From: CAVQCX01 sp963775335
GTDB lineage: Bacteria; Pseudomonadota; Gammaproteobacteria; Chromatiales; Chromatiaceae
Reading direction: 5' to 3'
Assembly: GCA_963775335.1 (NCBI GenBank)
Contig: CAVZIJ010000003.1
Location: forward strand, 62,001-126,000
Length of the DNA stretch: 64,000 bases
The notes under the pieces were generated by a model, which saw only the letters and a list, made by a program, of their open reading frames with translations, searched no databases and was not told where the DNA came from. Within the stretch, counting starts at the first letter, position 1. Every line of letters starts with the position of its first letter. A program made the position numbers and the translations under genes. Positions 56,626-64,000 of the stretch are shown piece after piece.

Positions 56626-58669
56626 GGCCCCGACCGGATCTGACGTATGCAAGAGCGAGCCGTTCGATCCTGCCCGGCCGCCTGACCGCCGCCGAAGCCG
56701 GATCGCGAGCATTGGCGTGTATTTGCCCGCGAGCGAGTGGGAGACGGCCGATATCATGGCCGGCTGCGCGCGGCCGCCCGCGCTCAATCTGGAGCAGTTG
56801 ACCGGCATCCGTTCTCGCCCGCGCGCGGCCGAAGATGAATACTCGATCGACCTCGCGGCCAAGGCGGTCGAACGGTGCCTGCAGATGGCGCCTGGCCAGA
56901 CGGAGGCCATCGACCTCTTGATCTGCTGCAACATCTCCCGTTACGACGCCCAGCGCCAGATCACGTTCGAACCCGGTACGGCGGCGCGGCTGCGCGAGCG
57001 GTTTGGCCTTTCCGCGGCCCGGGTGTTCGACATCAGCAATGCCTGTGCCGGCATGTTCACGGCCGTCAAGATTGCCGATCTCTTCCTGCGCCTTGGCCTC
57101 GCCAACCGGCCCCTGGTAGTCAGCGGCGAATTCATCACGCATCTGACGGAAACCGCTCAGCGCGAAATCGACGGCGTGCTCGACCCACGCATGGCCTGCC
57201 TGACGGTCGGGGATTCAGGCGTGGCGCTGTTGCTCGATCGGGCGACGGACGGGCGGAGCGGCTTCCAGGAGATCGATCTCTTCACGATTCCCGAACATTC
57301 CGAATTGTGCATCGCCCGTCCGTCCGAACGACCCGAAGGCGGTGCGATCATGCTCACCGACTCGCTCCAGCTCTCGGAGGTGGCGACGAGACCCGGCCTC
57401 GATCATGCGCTGGCGCTGCTCGAACGTCACGACCTGACCGGCGATGCCTGCGATCGCTTCATCATGCATCAGGCGTCGAGCACGACGATCCGCAATGCCC
57501 AGAGGGAGCTCAAACGCCTGCTGGGCGAGGAGATCTGCACGCCGGAAAACACGGTCGACAACCTCCTCAGACGTGGCAACACCTCGAGCACTACCCATTT
57601 CGTGGCTTTGTGGGATGAGATGGGGCGGGGCAAGATCAAGCCCGACCAGCGGCTCATGTTCAACATCAGCGCCTCTGGCCTGACGCTCGGTACGGCCATC
57701 TACAACATGGACGATCTGCCTGACCACCTGGCCGGGAAGGGCACAGGCCGCGCGGCGCCTGCCGAAGAGGAGGTCCCGCGCCGGAGGGTATCGGCGGCGG
57801 TTGCCGGCGTCGCCTGGCTGGCCGAAGACGACCCGGCACTCGACGACACGCTCGAAGCACTCGTAAAGGTCGCCCGGCAATGCCTGGACGATGGGGGGGC
57901 TGCGCCGGACGAGATCGATCTCGTGCTTTTTGCCGGCGTGCATCGCACCGATTTCGTCTGCGAGCCTGCCACGGCGACCCGGCTTGCGCGGTTGCTGAAC
58001 CTCGGAGCCGAAGGCGGGCAAAACCTCTTCGCTTTCAACGTCTTCAACGGCGGCCGCGGCTTTCTCGACGCCTGCGAGATCGCGGCCGCTTGGCTCGAAG
58101 CCGGCGAGGCGCGACGCGTGCTGGTTGCCACCGCCGAGATCGATCCGAATGACCAACTTGCCGGACATCCCGAAACCGGAATAATCCCCGTCGCCGGCGC
58201 CGTGCTGCTGGGGCCAGCCGACCCGGGGACGGGGCCGAGGATCGACAGCATGATCTTCGCCCAGGCTGGTGGGACGGCCGATGCGGCGCGGTCCTGGTGC
58301 ACCTGGGATCAGCGCGGGGCGCATCTGGTGGTGGCGTATCAGACGGGCTGGGAGCAGACGCTCGCGGCGGGGTGCCAAAGGCTGGTGGCCGACCTGCTGG
58401 AGCGGGAAGGACTGAGCATGGACGCGATCGATTTCCTGATACCACCGCATCCTTCGGCAGCGTTCGGCGCGTCGCTGGCCGCCGCGCTCGGGCTCGATCC
58501 CGGCAAGCTTGTCGATCCGTCGGGACAGGATGGCAATCTCCTGACCGGATCGGTGCCCGCGGGTCTCGCGCTAGCGCGCGCGCGCGGCCTGCTGGCCCCC
58601 GGCAAGATCGGCATGCTGCTGGCCGGGGGCGCGGGCGTGCTAGCCGGTGCGGCCCTCCTGCGCGGCTGA
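56465..58669 (+). CDS. Continuation of the NRPS: end of PCP plus two tandem KAS III/OleA-like domains
   Basis: The frame continues the PCP (NVIQLVSRAQQAGFSLATAD), a linker, then KAS III domain 1 (~56696-57740): FDISNACAGMFTAVKIADLF with Cys at 57044, FIMHQASSTTIRNAQ with His, and RRGNTSSTTHFVALW with Asn. Domain 2 (~57780-58660) has FAFNVFNGGRGFLDACEIAA, where Gly replaces Cys, but keeps PPHPSAAFG and DGNLLTGSV. This is an active/inactive OleA-type pair in one chain. With oleBCD beside it, domain 1 likely performs the Claisen condensation. No start codon suited to independent translation is obvious, so expression needs the fused frame. Confidence 0.8.
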   Translation, partial: NVIQLVSRAQQAGFSLATADVFEHSTLAALEQLIAERGPVEPDQPSETADDSSEAPTGSDVCKSEPFDPARPPDRRRSRIASIGVYLPASEWETADIMAGCARPPALNLEQLTGIRSRPRAAEDEYSIDLAAKAVERCLQMAPGQTEAIDLLICCNISRYDAQRQITFEPGTAARLRERFGLSAARVFDISNACAGMFTAVKIADLFLRLGLANRPLVVSGEFITHLTETAQREIDGVLDPRMACLTVGDSGVALLLDRATDGRSGFQEIDLFTIPEHSELCIARPSERPEGGAIMLTDSLQLSEVATRPGLDHALALLERHDLTGDACDRFIMHQASSTTIRNAQRELKRLLGEEICTPENTVDNLLRRGNTSSTTHFVALWDEMGRGKIKPDQRLMFNISASGLTLGTAIYNMDDLPDHLAGKGTGRAAPAEEEVPRRRVSAAVAGVAWLAEDDPALDDTLEALVKVARQCLDDGGAAPDEIDLVLFAGVHRTDFVCEPATATRLARLLNLGAEGGQNLFAFNVFNGGRGFLDACEIAAAWLEAGEARRVLVATAEIDPNDQLAGHPETGIIPVAGAVLLGPADPGTGPRIDSMIFAQAGGTADAARSWCTWDQRGAHLVVAYQTGWEQTLAAGCQRLVADLLEREGLSMDAIDFLIPPHPSAAFGASLAAALGLDPGKLVDPSGQDGNLLTGSVPAGLALARARGLLAPGKIGMLLAGGAGVLAGAALLRG

Positions 58670-58684
58670 AGGGAGGCCAACGAA

Positions 58685-59431
58685 ATGCCCGGCCCGTCCC
58701 TTCGCATCCCCTTTCCGGTCGACAACCCGTCCTTGCGGCTCGTCTGCGTCCCGCACGCGGGCGCCGGCGCCTCGGCCTATCGCGACTGGACGCAATGGCT
58801 GCCCAGTGATATCGAGCTCTGCGCGGTTCAGCTTCCCGGGCGAGAAGTCCGCCGCAAGGAAGCGCCCCTTGGGTCCATGGCCGAGGCGGCGGAGCTCATC
58901 GTCGCCGCACTCGGGACGCTGGACGCGCGCCCGACTGTTCTCTTCGGCCACAGCTTCGGGGCCCTGCTCGCCTTCGAGGCCCTGCGCCGGCTCGAGGCGA
59001 GCAACGCGCAGCTTCCCCTCCTTTTCTGTGCCTCGGGCGCACGCGAGCCCCATCGCGTGCCCCCGGACGAATGGCTTCACCAACTTGCCGACGGCCCCCT
59101 GCTCGAGGCGATCGATCGGCATGGTGGGGTCCCCGATGCCATTCGCGACGCACCCGATTTCTTCGCCGCCTTCGCACCGGTCCTGCGCAGCGACTTCTTC
59201 CTGAGCGAAAATTACGCGCCCGATCCCGATGGTCGGATTTCGGTTCCGATGCTGGTCACGGGCGGGCGAGACGACACTTACGTGCCGGCCGCGCGGATGA
59301 TCGCCTGGCGCGACTTCGCCGCCGGCCCTTTCACCGTTCGGGCCTTTCCCGGCGGCCATTTCTACCTGCACGACGAGACATCGGGCTTCGCCGCGGCATT
59401 TTCGGACATTCTGAACCGCTTCAAGGCGTAA
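58685..59431 (+). CDS. Type II thioesterase
   Basis: A 248-residue alpha/beta hydrolase of the GrsT/RifR type. LVCVPHAGAGASAYRDWTQW is the N-terminal oxyanion block, VLFGHSFGALLAFEALRRLE holds the Ser nucleophile, VTGGRDDTYVP the Asp region and FPGGHFYLHDE the His. Such enzymes remove wrong or stalled acyl groups from carrier proteins. GGGAGG lies ahead of ATG 58685. It ends 11 bases inside the convergent PPTase gene. It is separate from the assembly line, which has no terminal TE domain. Confidence 0.9.
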   Translation: MPGPSLRIPFPVDNPSLRLVCVPHAGAGASAYRDWTQWLPSDIELCAVQLPGREVRRKEAPLGSMAEAAELIVAALGTLDARPTVLFGHSFGALLAFEALRRLEASNAQLPLLFCASGAREPHRVPPDEWLHQLADGPLLEAIDRHGGVPDAIRDAPDFFAAFAPVLRSDFFLSENYAPDPDGRISVPMLVTGGRDDTYVPAARMIAWRDFAAGPFTVRAFPGGHFYLHDETSGFAAAFSDILNRFKA

Positions 59432-60128
59432 GCGCGCACAATTCGCCGATCTGCAGGCGACAACGCTGGATCGGTGCGATCCCGCCGCGCCAGGACACGG
59501 CGGCCGAATAACCCGCCGCGACAGGCAGGTCCTGCACCCACCAAGGCCCCGGTGGCGCCTCATGCCAGTCGATTTGCGGAGCGAAGGCGCCCTCGACCTC
59601 ATTCGGGGGCAGGCTGATCCGAGCAAAGGGTAGGCCGAGCCCCAGTCCCATGGCCTTCGCCACTGCCTCGCGCCGCGACCAGTTGCGAAAAAAGCAGGCC
59701 TCGCCAGCGGGGCCGCCGGCCGCGACCAGCCGGCTTTCTTCGGCCGAGAAATGTTGTGCGGCAAGCGCCGCCATATCGCGGAGTGGGCGCTTGGCCTCGA
59801 TATCGATGCCGACCGGCCGGCCGTCACTGAAGGCGAGCAGGACGAGCTCGCCGGAATGGGACAGGTTAAAACGGAGATCCTTGCCCTGAGGGGTCGCAAG
59901 AAAGGGCTTGCCGCGCCCGTCTTTCTGGATGTCGACCGAGACGGGTGGACGGTCGAGCATACGACCCAGCAGCACGCGCAATGCGGCTCGCGCGGAGATG
60001 TAGGCCGATCGTGCCGCCGGCGAGACGAATCTGTCCGAACGCTCCCGCTCCTCCATGGACAGATGGGGCACGAGACGGTCGAGATCCGCATTATCAAATG
60101 CGATTGCGCATTCCCAGGTCCAGATCAC
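59421..60128 (-). CDS. Sfp-type 4'-phosphopantetheinyl transferase
   Basis: A 235-residue protein. KDGRGKPFLATPQ, LRFNLSHSGELVLLAFSDGR with VGIDIEAKRP, and FFRNWSRREAVAKAMGLGLG are the three conserved blocks, including the Mg-binding D-x-E and the W-xxKEA-like helix with R in place of K. It would convert the six apo carrier domains of the cluster to holo form using CoA. It is convergent with, and overlaps, the thioesterase gene. No upstream partner is seen. Its presence argues for a self-contained transferred cluster. Confidence 0.9.
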   Translation of the reverse strand: MIWTWECAIAFDNADLDRLVPHLSMEERERSDRFVSPAARSAYISARAALRVLLGRMLDRPPVSVDIQKDGRGKPFLATPQGKDLRFNLSHSGELVLLAFSDGRPVGIDIEAKRPLRDMAALAAQHFSAEESRLVAAGGPAGEACFFRNWSRREAVAKAMGLGLGLPFARISLPPNEVEGAFAPQIDWHEAPPGPWWVQDLPVAAGYSAAVSWRGGIAPIQRCRLQIGELCALTP

Positions 60129-60922
60129 TAGACGAACGTCGCAGACAAGCTCTTCGGTGTTGGTGCGGGCGACGGGTGGTAGTCGTCCCGTTCATTACTC
60201 TGAGTTTGAATGTCGCAATCCCACGCATCGATTCTGGCAGATACTACCATCTGATTTGGTCGAGTTGGACGGATGTTTGGCGGGGCCTTGGTGCCGGACA
60301 TTAATCGGAGACGACAGGTGCGAGAGCGCCCAACGGTGCAGCGGAGTGCCGGCGTGAGACTGTCACGCGGGCCAGCGACGAAGCGACTGGTAGTTCTTGG
60401 CATCGTGGGGCTCTGAGAGATCTCACGCCGGTCGACCATCGGCTGGCACTTGTCCGGGGACGTTACTCTTAGCCAGGGATAAGCCTCGTATGACGGCTTT
60501 CCTCGAAAAGGGGTCTGTGCGGGAGATGCGATCGACAGTCCTGATAGGCCACTCGCTGCCGGCGGCGGGGTGGTGGCCTCGTGCGTGGCCGTCCCCTTTC
60601 AGCGCCCGGCGGACCTGCGCGCCAACGCCCGGGAACCGGCGGAGCTGCCGGAGCGCATCGGAGTGCGGGTGCGAAATGCCGGATGTCGGTGTCGCTGGGC
60701 GACGGGTTGGTCGCTCCGAGCTTGGGGGTCGCTCTAGGTCCCCGTGCCCAATCTGGGGACGCCTGAAGCGAGTGGCCTATGATGTGGCCAACCATGGGAT
60801 GGGTGGTGCCGGCGCTCATGGGTGCGCGCGAGCTCATGCGGGTGCAAGAGTTGCAACGGTCGTCCCGAGAAAGTGCTGTAGATACAAAGCCTTAAGATTC
60901 AGAGTCGAGAATGGGGCTCAGG
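60129..60922. other. Junction region with no recognised gene
   Basis: 794 bases between the PPTase and the tRNA-like fragment. Several frames are open for 100-190 codons but show no family pattern or consistent start with ribosome-binding site. This stretch probably contains the right edge of the biosynthetic cluster and decayed sequence. Confidence 0.5.
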
Positions 60923-60955
60923 TGGTCGGAGGTTCAAATCCTCTCACCCCGACCA
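60923..60955 (+). other. 3' end of a tRNA-Pro-like gene (possible att site)
   Basis: GGTCGGAGGTTCAAATCCTC then TCACCCCGACCA is a T-arm (GGAGG/CCTCT around TTCAAAT), acceptor 3' strand CACCCCG, discriminator A and CCA. It matches the 3' end of proline tRNA genes. The 45 or so bases upstream do not fold as the rest of a tRNA. Such fragments mark the far end of elements integrated at tRNA 3' ends. I see no integrase or second copy in the window. Confidence 0.65.
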
Positions 60956-61316
60956 AATAAGTTTCTGAAACATAAGCCGTTTCCCACCCTTCTCCAGCGG
61001 GTCCTCGGTGCCCGTCCGGGGGCACTGGCATTCGAGACTTCCTCGTTAGTGCCGCGCTCTCGTCGCGAACGACGAGCAACGTCAGCGGCTTGCCGTCGGG
61101 GGCCTGTGGATACCAAGACAACAATACGGTGTGCGGCCGATCCCGCGTCTCCCAGATGAGCCTGTGTTCCCTGGCGCACAGAAGACAGCGGGAGACGGGT
61201 GGACTATTCGCGGATGGGCGCCCGTCATCCGAATGCGCCGGCACGGACCTTTCCGGGTCAAGGCCGCCGCTTTCCGGGAAGGAGCGCACGCTTGGGTAAG
61301 CGAGGAGGAAATCCTG
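60956..61316. other. Intergenic upstream of hflK
   Basis: 361 bases with no secure gene. The minus strand contains RCLLCAREHRLIWETRDRPH and WYPQAPDGKPLTLLVVRDES, which reads like part of a protein, but it runs into the tRNA fragment and lacks a good start, so it may be a remnant. The expected hflX is not present upstream of hflK. Confidence 0.4.
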
Positions 61317-62375
61317 ATGCCATCGCAGAACGGTCACGGAGGTTGGGGCGGTCCCGCGCGTGGCGGGGTCACCCCCCCCGACCTCGACGGCTTGATCCGG
61401 CAGGGACAGGACCGGCTCAGGCAAATACTGCCTGGCGGCGGCGGTGGGCGTGGCGCGATTGCGATCGTCGTCCTGGCGCTCGCCGGCCTGGGCGCATGGA
61501 CGGCCTACTATACGGTTCCGAGCGACTCCGTCGCTGTGATCCAACGGTTCGGCAAGTACCTCAAGGACGTGCAGCCGGGACTGCATTTCAAGCTCCCGCT
61601 AGGCATCGACGTGGCGACCATCGTCCCGGTCAAGCGGCAGTTGAAGCAGGAATTCGGGTTCACCACCCCGGGGGCCACCGACCCCTACCAGAGCCCCCGC
61701 GACGGCAAGCGGGAGACGGAAATGGTGACCGGTGACCTCAACGCCGCCCTGGTGGAGTGGGTCGTCCAGTACCGCATCTCGGACCCCGCCAAGTTCCTGT
61801 TCGAGGTACGCGAGCCCAGTGAGACCCTGCGCTACGTTTCCGAATCGGTCATGCGCGAGGTGGTCGGCGATCGTACGGTGGACGAGGTGATCACCATCGG
61901 CCGGCAGGAGATCGAGACCGAGGCGCTGACCAAGATGCAGGCGCTCTCCACCAAGTACGCCATGGGCATCAGCATCGACCAGGTGCAACTGAAGAACATC
62001 AACCCGCCCCAGCCGGTGCAGGAATCGTTCAACGAGGTCAATCAGGCCCAGCAGGAGAAAGAAAAGCTGATCAACGAGGCTCGGCGCGATTACAACAAGG
62101 TGATCCCGCTGGCCGAGGGCGAGAAGGACCAGCGCATTCGCGAGGCCGACGGCTACCGGCTCAAGCGCATCAACGAGGCGGAAGGCGATGTCGCCCGCTT
62201 CAGCGCCCTGCTGGCGGAATACACCAAGGCCCCGGAGGTCACCCGCCGGCGCATCTACATCGAGACCCTGCAGGACGTTATGCCGCGCGTACGCTCGAAG
62301 ATCGTTGTCGACGAGCAGACGCGCAGCATCCTGCCATTGCTGAATCTCGATTCGCGCAGTGGAGATCGGCCATGA
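61317..62375 (+). CDS. hflK: HflK, FtsH-modulating SPFH membrane protein
   Basis: A 352-residue protein. The Gly-rich N terminus and GAIAIVVLALAGLGAWTAYY give one transmembrane helix, followed by SDSVAVIQRFGKYLKDVQPG and LHFKLPLGIDVATIVPVKRQ of the SPFH domain, and a C-terminal coiled coil (QAQQEKEKLINEARRDYNKV). HflK and HflC form a cage around the FtsH protease in the inner membrane and restrain its action. ATG 61317 follows GAGGAGGAAATCCTG. The frame is open further upstream, but the family start and Shine-Dalgarno favour this one. The stop overlaps hflC by 4 bases. Confidence 0.95.
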   Translation: MPSQNGHGGWGGPARGGVTPPDLDGLIRQGQDRLRQILPGGGGGRGAIAIVVLALAGLGAWTAYYTVPSDSVAVIQRFGKYLKDVQPGLHFKLPLGIDVATIVPVKRQLKQEFGFTTPGATDPYQSPRDGKRETEMVTGDLNAALVEWVVQYRISDPAKFLFEVREPSETLRYVSESVMREVVGDRTVDEVITIGRQEIETEALTKMQALSTKYAMGISIDQVQLKNINPPQPVQESFNEVNQAQQEKEKLINEARRDYNKVIPLAEGEKDQRIREADGYRLKRINEAEGDVARFSALLAEYTKAPEVTRRRIYIETLQDVMPRVRSKIVVDEQTRSILPLLNLDSRSGDRP

Positions 62376-63349
62376 AAAAATCCATCGCCATCCTGGCGGT
62401 CCTGGGTCTCGGGATCTACGTCGCGATCGCCTCGATCTATACGGTGAGCGAGGTCGAGCAGGTGATCATCACCCAGTTCGGCAAGCCGGTCGGTGAGCCG
62501 GTGAGGTCGGCCGGCCTGAAGCTCAAGGTTCCCTTCATCCAGCAGGTCAATCCCATCGACAAACGGGTGCTGGAGTGGGACGGCAGTCCGTCGGACATGC
62601 CGACGAAGGACAAGCTCTACATCTCGGTCGACCTGTTCGCCCGCTGGCGGATCACTGATCCACTGCAGTACTTTCTGCGTCTGCGCGACGAGCGTAGCGC
62701 CCAGTCCCGCCTGGACGACATCCTCGGCAGCGAGACCCGCAATGCGGTCGCCAAGCACGAGCTGATCGAGATCATTCGCACCACCAAGGATCGCGTGCCG
62801 TTGCGCGACGCCCTGCTCACCGATGCGGAGCGGGATATGGGGGCACTGGTTCCAATCCGGAAGGGACGCAAGGTGGTGGAGCACGAGATCTTCAAGGCGG
62901 CGGCCGAGAAGGTTCGGGTGTTCGGCATAGAGCTGCTCGACATCCGCTTCAAGCGGATCAACTACAACGAAAGCGTGCGCCCCAAGATCTACGATCGGAT
63001 GATCAGCGAGCGGCGCCAGATAGCGGAACGGTTCCTGTCGGAGGGCAACGGCGAGGCCGCTCGAATCCGCGGCAATCGCGTGCGCGACCTGAACAAGATC
63101 CAGTCCGAGGCCTACCGGCAGGTGGAGGAAATCCGTGGCGTGGCGGATGCCAAGGCCACCGAGATCTATGCCAAGGCCTACAACCAAAGCCCCGAATCCG
63201 TGGCCTTCTACGAATTCACCCGAACCATGCAGGCCTACAAGACCATCATTGCAGAAAACACCACCCTGGTGCTTTCCACGGACAGCGACCTCTTCAAGTT
63301 CCTGAAGGGGATGAGTCCGGATCGCGAGGCCGCCCCCGTCCAACGCTAA
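62372..63349 (+). CDS. hflC: HflC, FtsH-modulating SPFH membrane protein
   Basis: A 325-residue protein. KKSIAILAVLGLGIYVAIAS is the N-terminal membrane anchor, VSEVEQVIITQFGKPVGEPV starts the SPFH domain, and RGNRVRDLNKIQSEAYRQVE with AKATEIYAKAYNQSPESVAF the C-terminal helical part. It is the partner of HflK in the FtsH supercomplex. ATGA coupling to hflK is normal. The 63350-63548 gap after it holds no gene I recognise. Confidence 0.95.
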   Translation: MKKSIAILAVLGLGIYVAIASIYTVSEVEQVIITQFGKPVGEPVRSAGLKLKVPFIQQVNPIDKRVLEWDGSPSDMPTKDKLYISVDLFARWRITDPLQYFLRLRDERSAQSRLDDILGSETRNAVAKHELIEIIRTTKDRVPLRDALLTDAERDMGALVPIRKGRKVVEHEIFKAAAEKVRVFGIELLDIRFKRINYNESVRPKIYDRMISERRQIAERFLSEGNGEAARIRGNRVRDLNKIQSEAYRQVEEIRGVADAKATEIYAKAYNQSPESVAFYEFTRTMQAYKTIIAENTTLVLSTDSDLFKFLKGMSPDREAAPVQR

Positions 63350-63548
63350 GGCTACGATCGATGATCATGAATGCGCCAGGTGGGCAAGCGACCTTCGTCC
63401 TTGCCGATGGCCGGAAACGGCTCGCCTGGAAGATCAGATCTGGGCGTCATGACGACGAACGAGTGGAGCTCGTTGGCTCACGTGGTATAACCTGAGCAAG
63501 AAGTATATCGCCATTGAGGGCCCAACAAGACCGGGCCTGGAGGAAGCT

Positions 63549-63731
63549 ATGGAAATTACCAGAATTGCCAGTATTATCATCCTGATCGCAGATATCTATG
63601 CCATCGTCATGATTCTTCAAAGCTCGGCGAAGACTGTCGAAAAGTTGATCTGGGCGTTGGTGGTGTTCCTCCTGCCGTTGATCGGCTTCATTATCTGGTA
63701 CTTGGCAGGGCCCGGGAAGAAGCCATTCTGA
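63549..63731 (+). CDS. Small PLDc_N-like membrane protein
   Basis: A 60-residue protein with two hydrophobic helices (IASIIILIADIYAIVMIL and LIWALVVFLLPLIGFIIWYL) joined by QSSAKTVEK, ending GPGKKPF. This is the N-terminal PLDc_N domain of cardiolipin synthases found here alone. TGGAGGAAGCT precedes the ATG. It likely sits in the inner membrane; its role is unknown. Confidence 0.75.
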   Translation: MEITRIASIIILIADIYAIVMILQSSAKTVEKLIWALVVFLLPLIGFIIWYLAGPGKKPF

Positions 63732-63793
63732 ATCACCGCAGCGACGATCACGACATCCAGGCCGATTTCCCAACCCTTCGTCTTTAAATGCTG

Positions 63794-63826
63794 TCAAAGA
63801 CCCACGTATTTTCCGTGGGTCTTTGA
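63794..63826 (+). terminator. Strong hairpin, probable terminator after the PLDc_N gene
   Basis: TCAAAGACCCACG (63794-63806) and CGTGGGTCTTTGA (63814-63826) form a perfect 13-bp stem with a 7-base loop, 63 bases after the stop. The stem ends carry A3/T3 tracts, so it could act in both directions, but there is no long T-run on either side. Confidence 0.65.
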
Positions 63827-63940
63827 CTGGTCGATGCGGTTTCCAGGATGGCATCCAGGCTATCGGGAGGGATGTGGGCGGCGACAAGGCGTGCATAATT
63901 CTGGCCCACTGGGACGGAAGAGATGCGGCAGATGGTCCAC

Positions 63941-63971
63941 AAAAAACGGCGCGGTCTCGCGATCGCGCCGT
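63941..63971 (-). terminator. Rho-independent terminator on the minus strand
   Basis: Read on the minus strand, ACGGCGCG (from 63971) and CGCGCCGT (to 63946) make a GC-rich 8-bp stem, followed directly by TTTTTT (63946-63941, one base shared). It should end a minus-strand gene lying beyond the window's right end. Confidence 0.8.
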
Positions 63972-64000
63972 TCGGTCTCGGCTCAGCGCAAGAAGGGTTG

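Noticed and set aside
60880..60955. Complete tRNA gene
   Set aside because: The 45 bases before the T-arm do not form D and anticodon arms and lack an acceptor 5' strand (expected CGGGGTG).
60918..61586. Minus-strand frame ending GVRGFEPPTT
   Set aside because: This tail is the well-known artefact of reading a tRNA 3' end antisense, and the frame crosses the hflK start region.
1..64000. CRISPR arrays
   Set aside because: I looked for regularly spaced direct repeats and saw none; repeated units present are attC sites, intron copies and REP-like palindromes.

Overview
The window looks like an accessory region of a GC-rich Gammaproteobacterium, perhaps Chromatiales-like (an inference from gene content, not a database match). 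Backbone signs are hflK-hflC at the right end, a SbcD/SbcC-like YhaO/YhaN pair, DUF433/PIN and FitAB-type toxin-antitoxin pairs, a REP-associated transposase, and the 3' end of a tRNA-Pro-like gene at about 60923-60955 that resembles an island attachment site.

Layout. 1-2522: decayed fragments (SAM synthetase-like, helicase tail, PIN/DUF433) and an intact FitAB-like pair. 2789-17815: an integron-like array without a visible integrase. Minus-strand cassettes are separated by attC-like palindromes: a broken nuclease-like gene, a PIN/antitoxin pair, DUF4917, GIY-YIG, a large nuclease-NTPase, a 71-residue protein and a DUF4160/DUF2442 pair. Two attC sites are each interrupted by a group II intron; one intron encodes a reverse transcriptase, the other has lost it. 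An IS1380-type element splits an unrelated gene near 7-8.6 kb. 17901-18808: REP-type transposase with perfect 25-bp terminal inverted repeats. 19158-23926: YhaO/YhaN-like exonuclease and ATPase.

24587-60128: a compact biosynthetic cluster and the most interesting part. On the minus strand lies a translationally coupled oleB-oleC-oleD operon (beta-lactone decarboxylase, beta-lactone synthetase, 2-alkyl-3-keto acid reductase). Divergently, six assembly-line reading frames run on the plus strand: FAAL-ACP; FAAL-ACP-KS-AT-DH-MT-ER-KR-ACP; KS-ACP without AT; KS-AT-DH-KR-ACP; KS-dead AT-KR-ACP; and luciferase-like monooxygenase-C-A-PCP joined, across a one-base frameshift, to two tandem KAS III/OleA-like domains. 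A type II thioesterase and an Sfp-type phosphopantetheinyl transferase close the cluster. The missing OleA partner of OleBCD is apparently the tandem KAS III at the assembly-line terminus, the second copy of which lacks the catalytic Cys. My hypothesis is that a PKS-NRPS chain is released by OleA-type head-to-head Claisen condensation with a second acyl chain, possibly carried by the stand-alone FAAL-ACP, then reduced (OleD), closed to a beta-lactone (OleC) and decarboxylated to an internal olefin (OleB). I do not know of a described system with this architecture.

60923-64000: tRNA-like 3' fragment, then backbone: hflK-hflC, a small PLDc_N-like membrane protein and two strong hairpin terminators.
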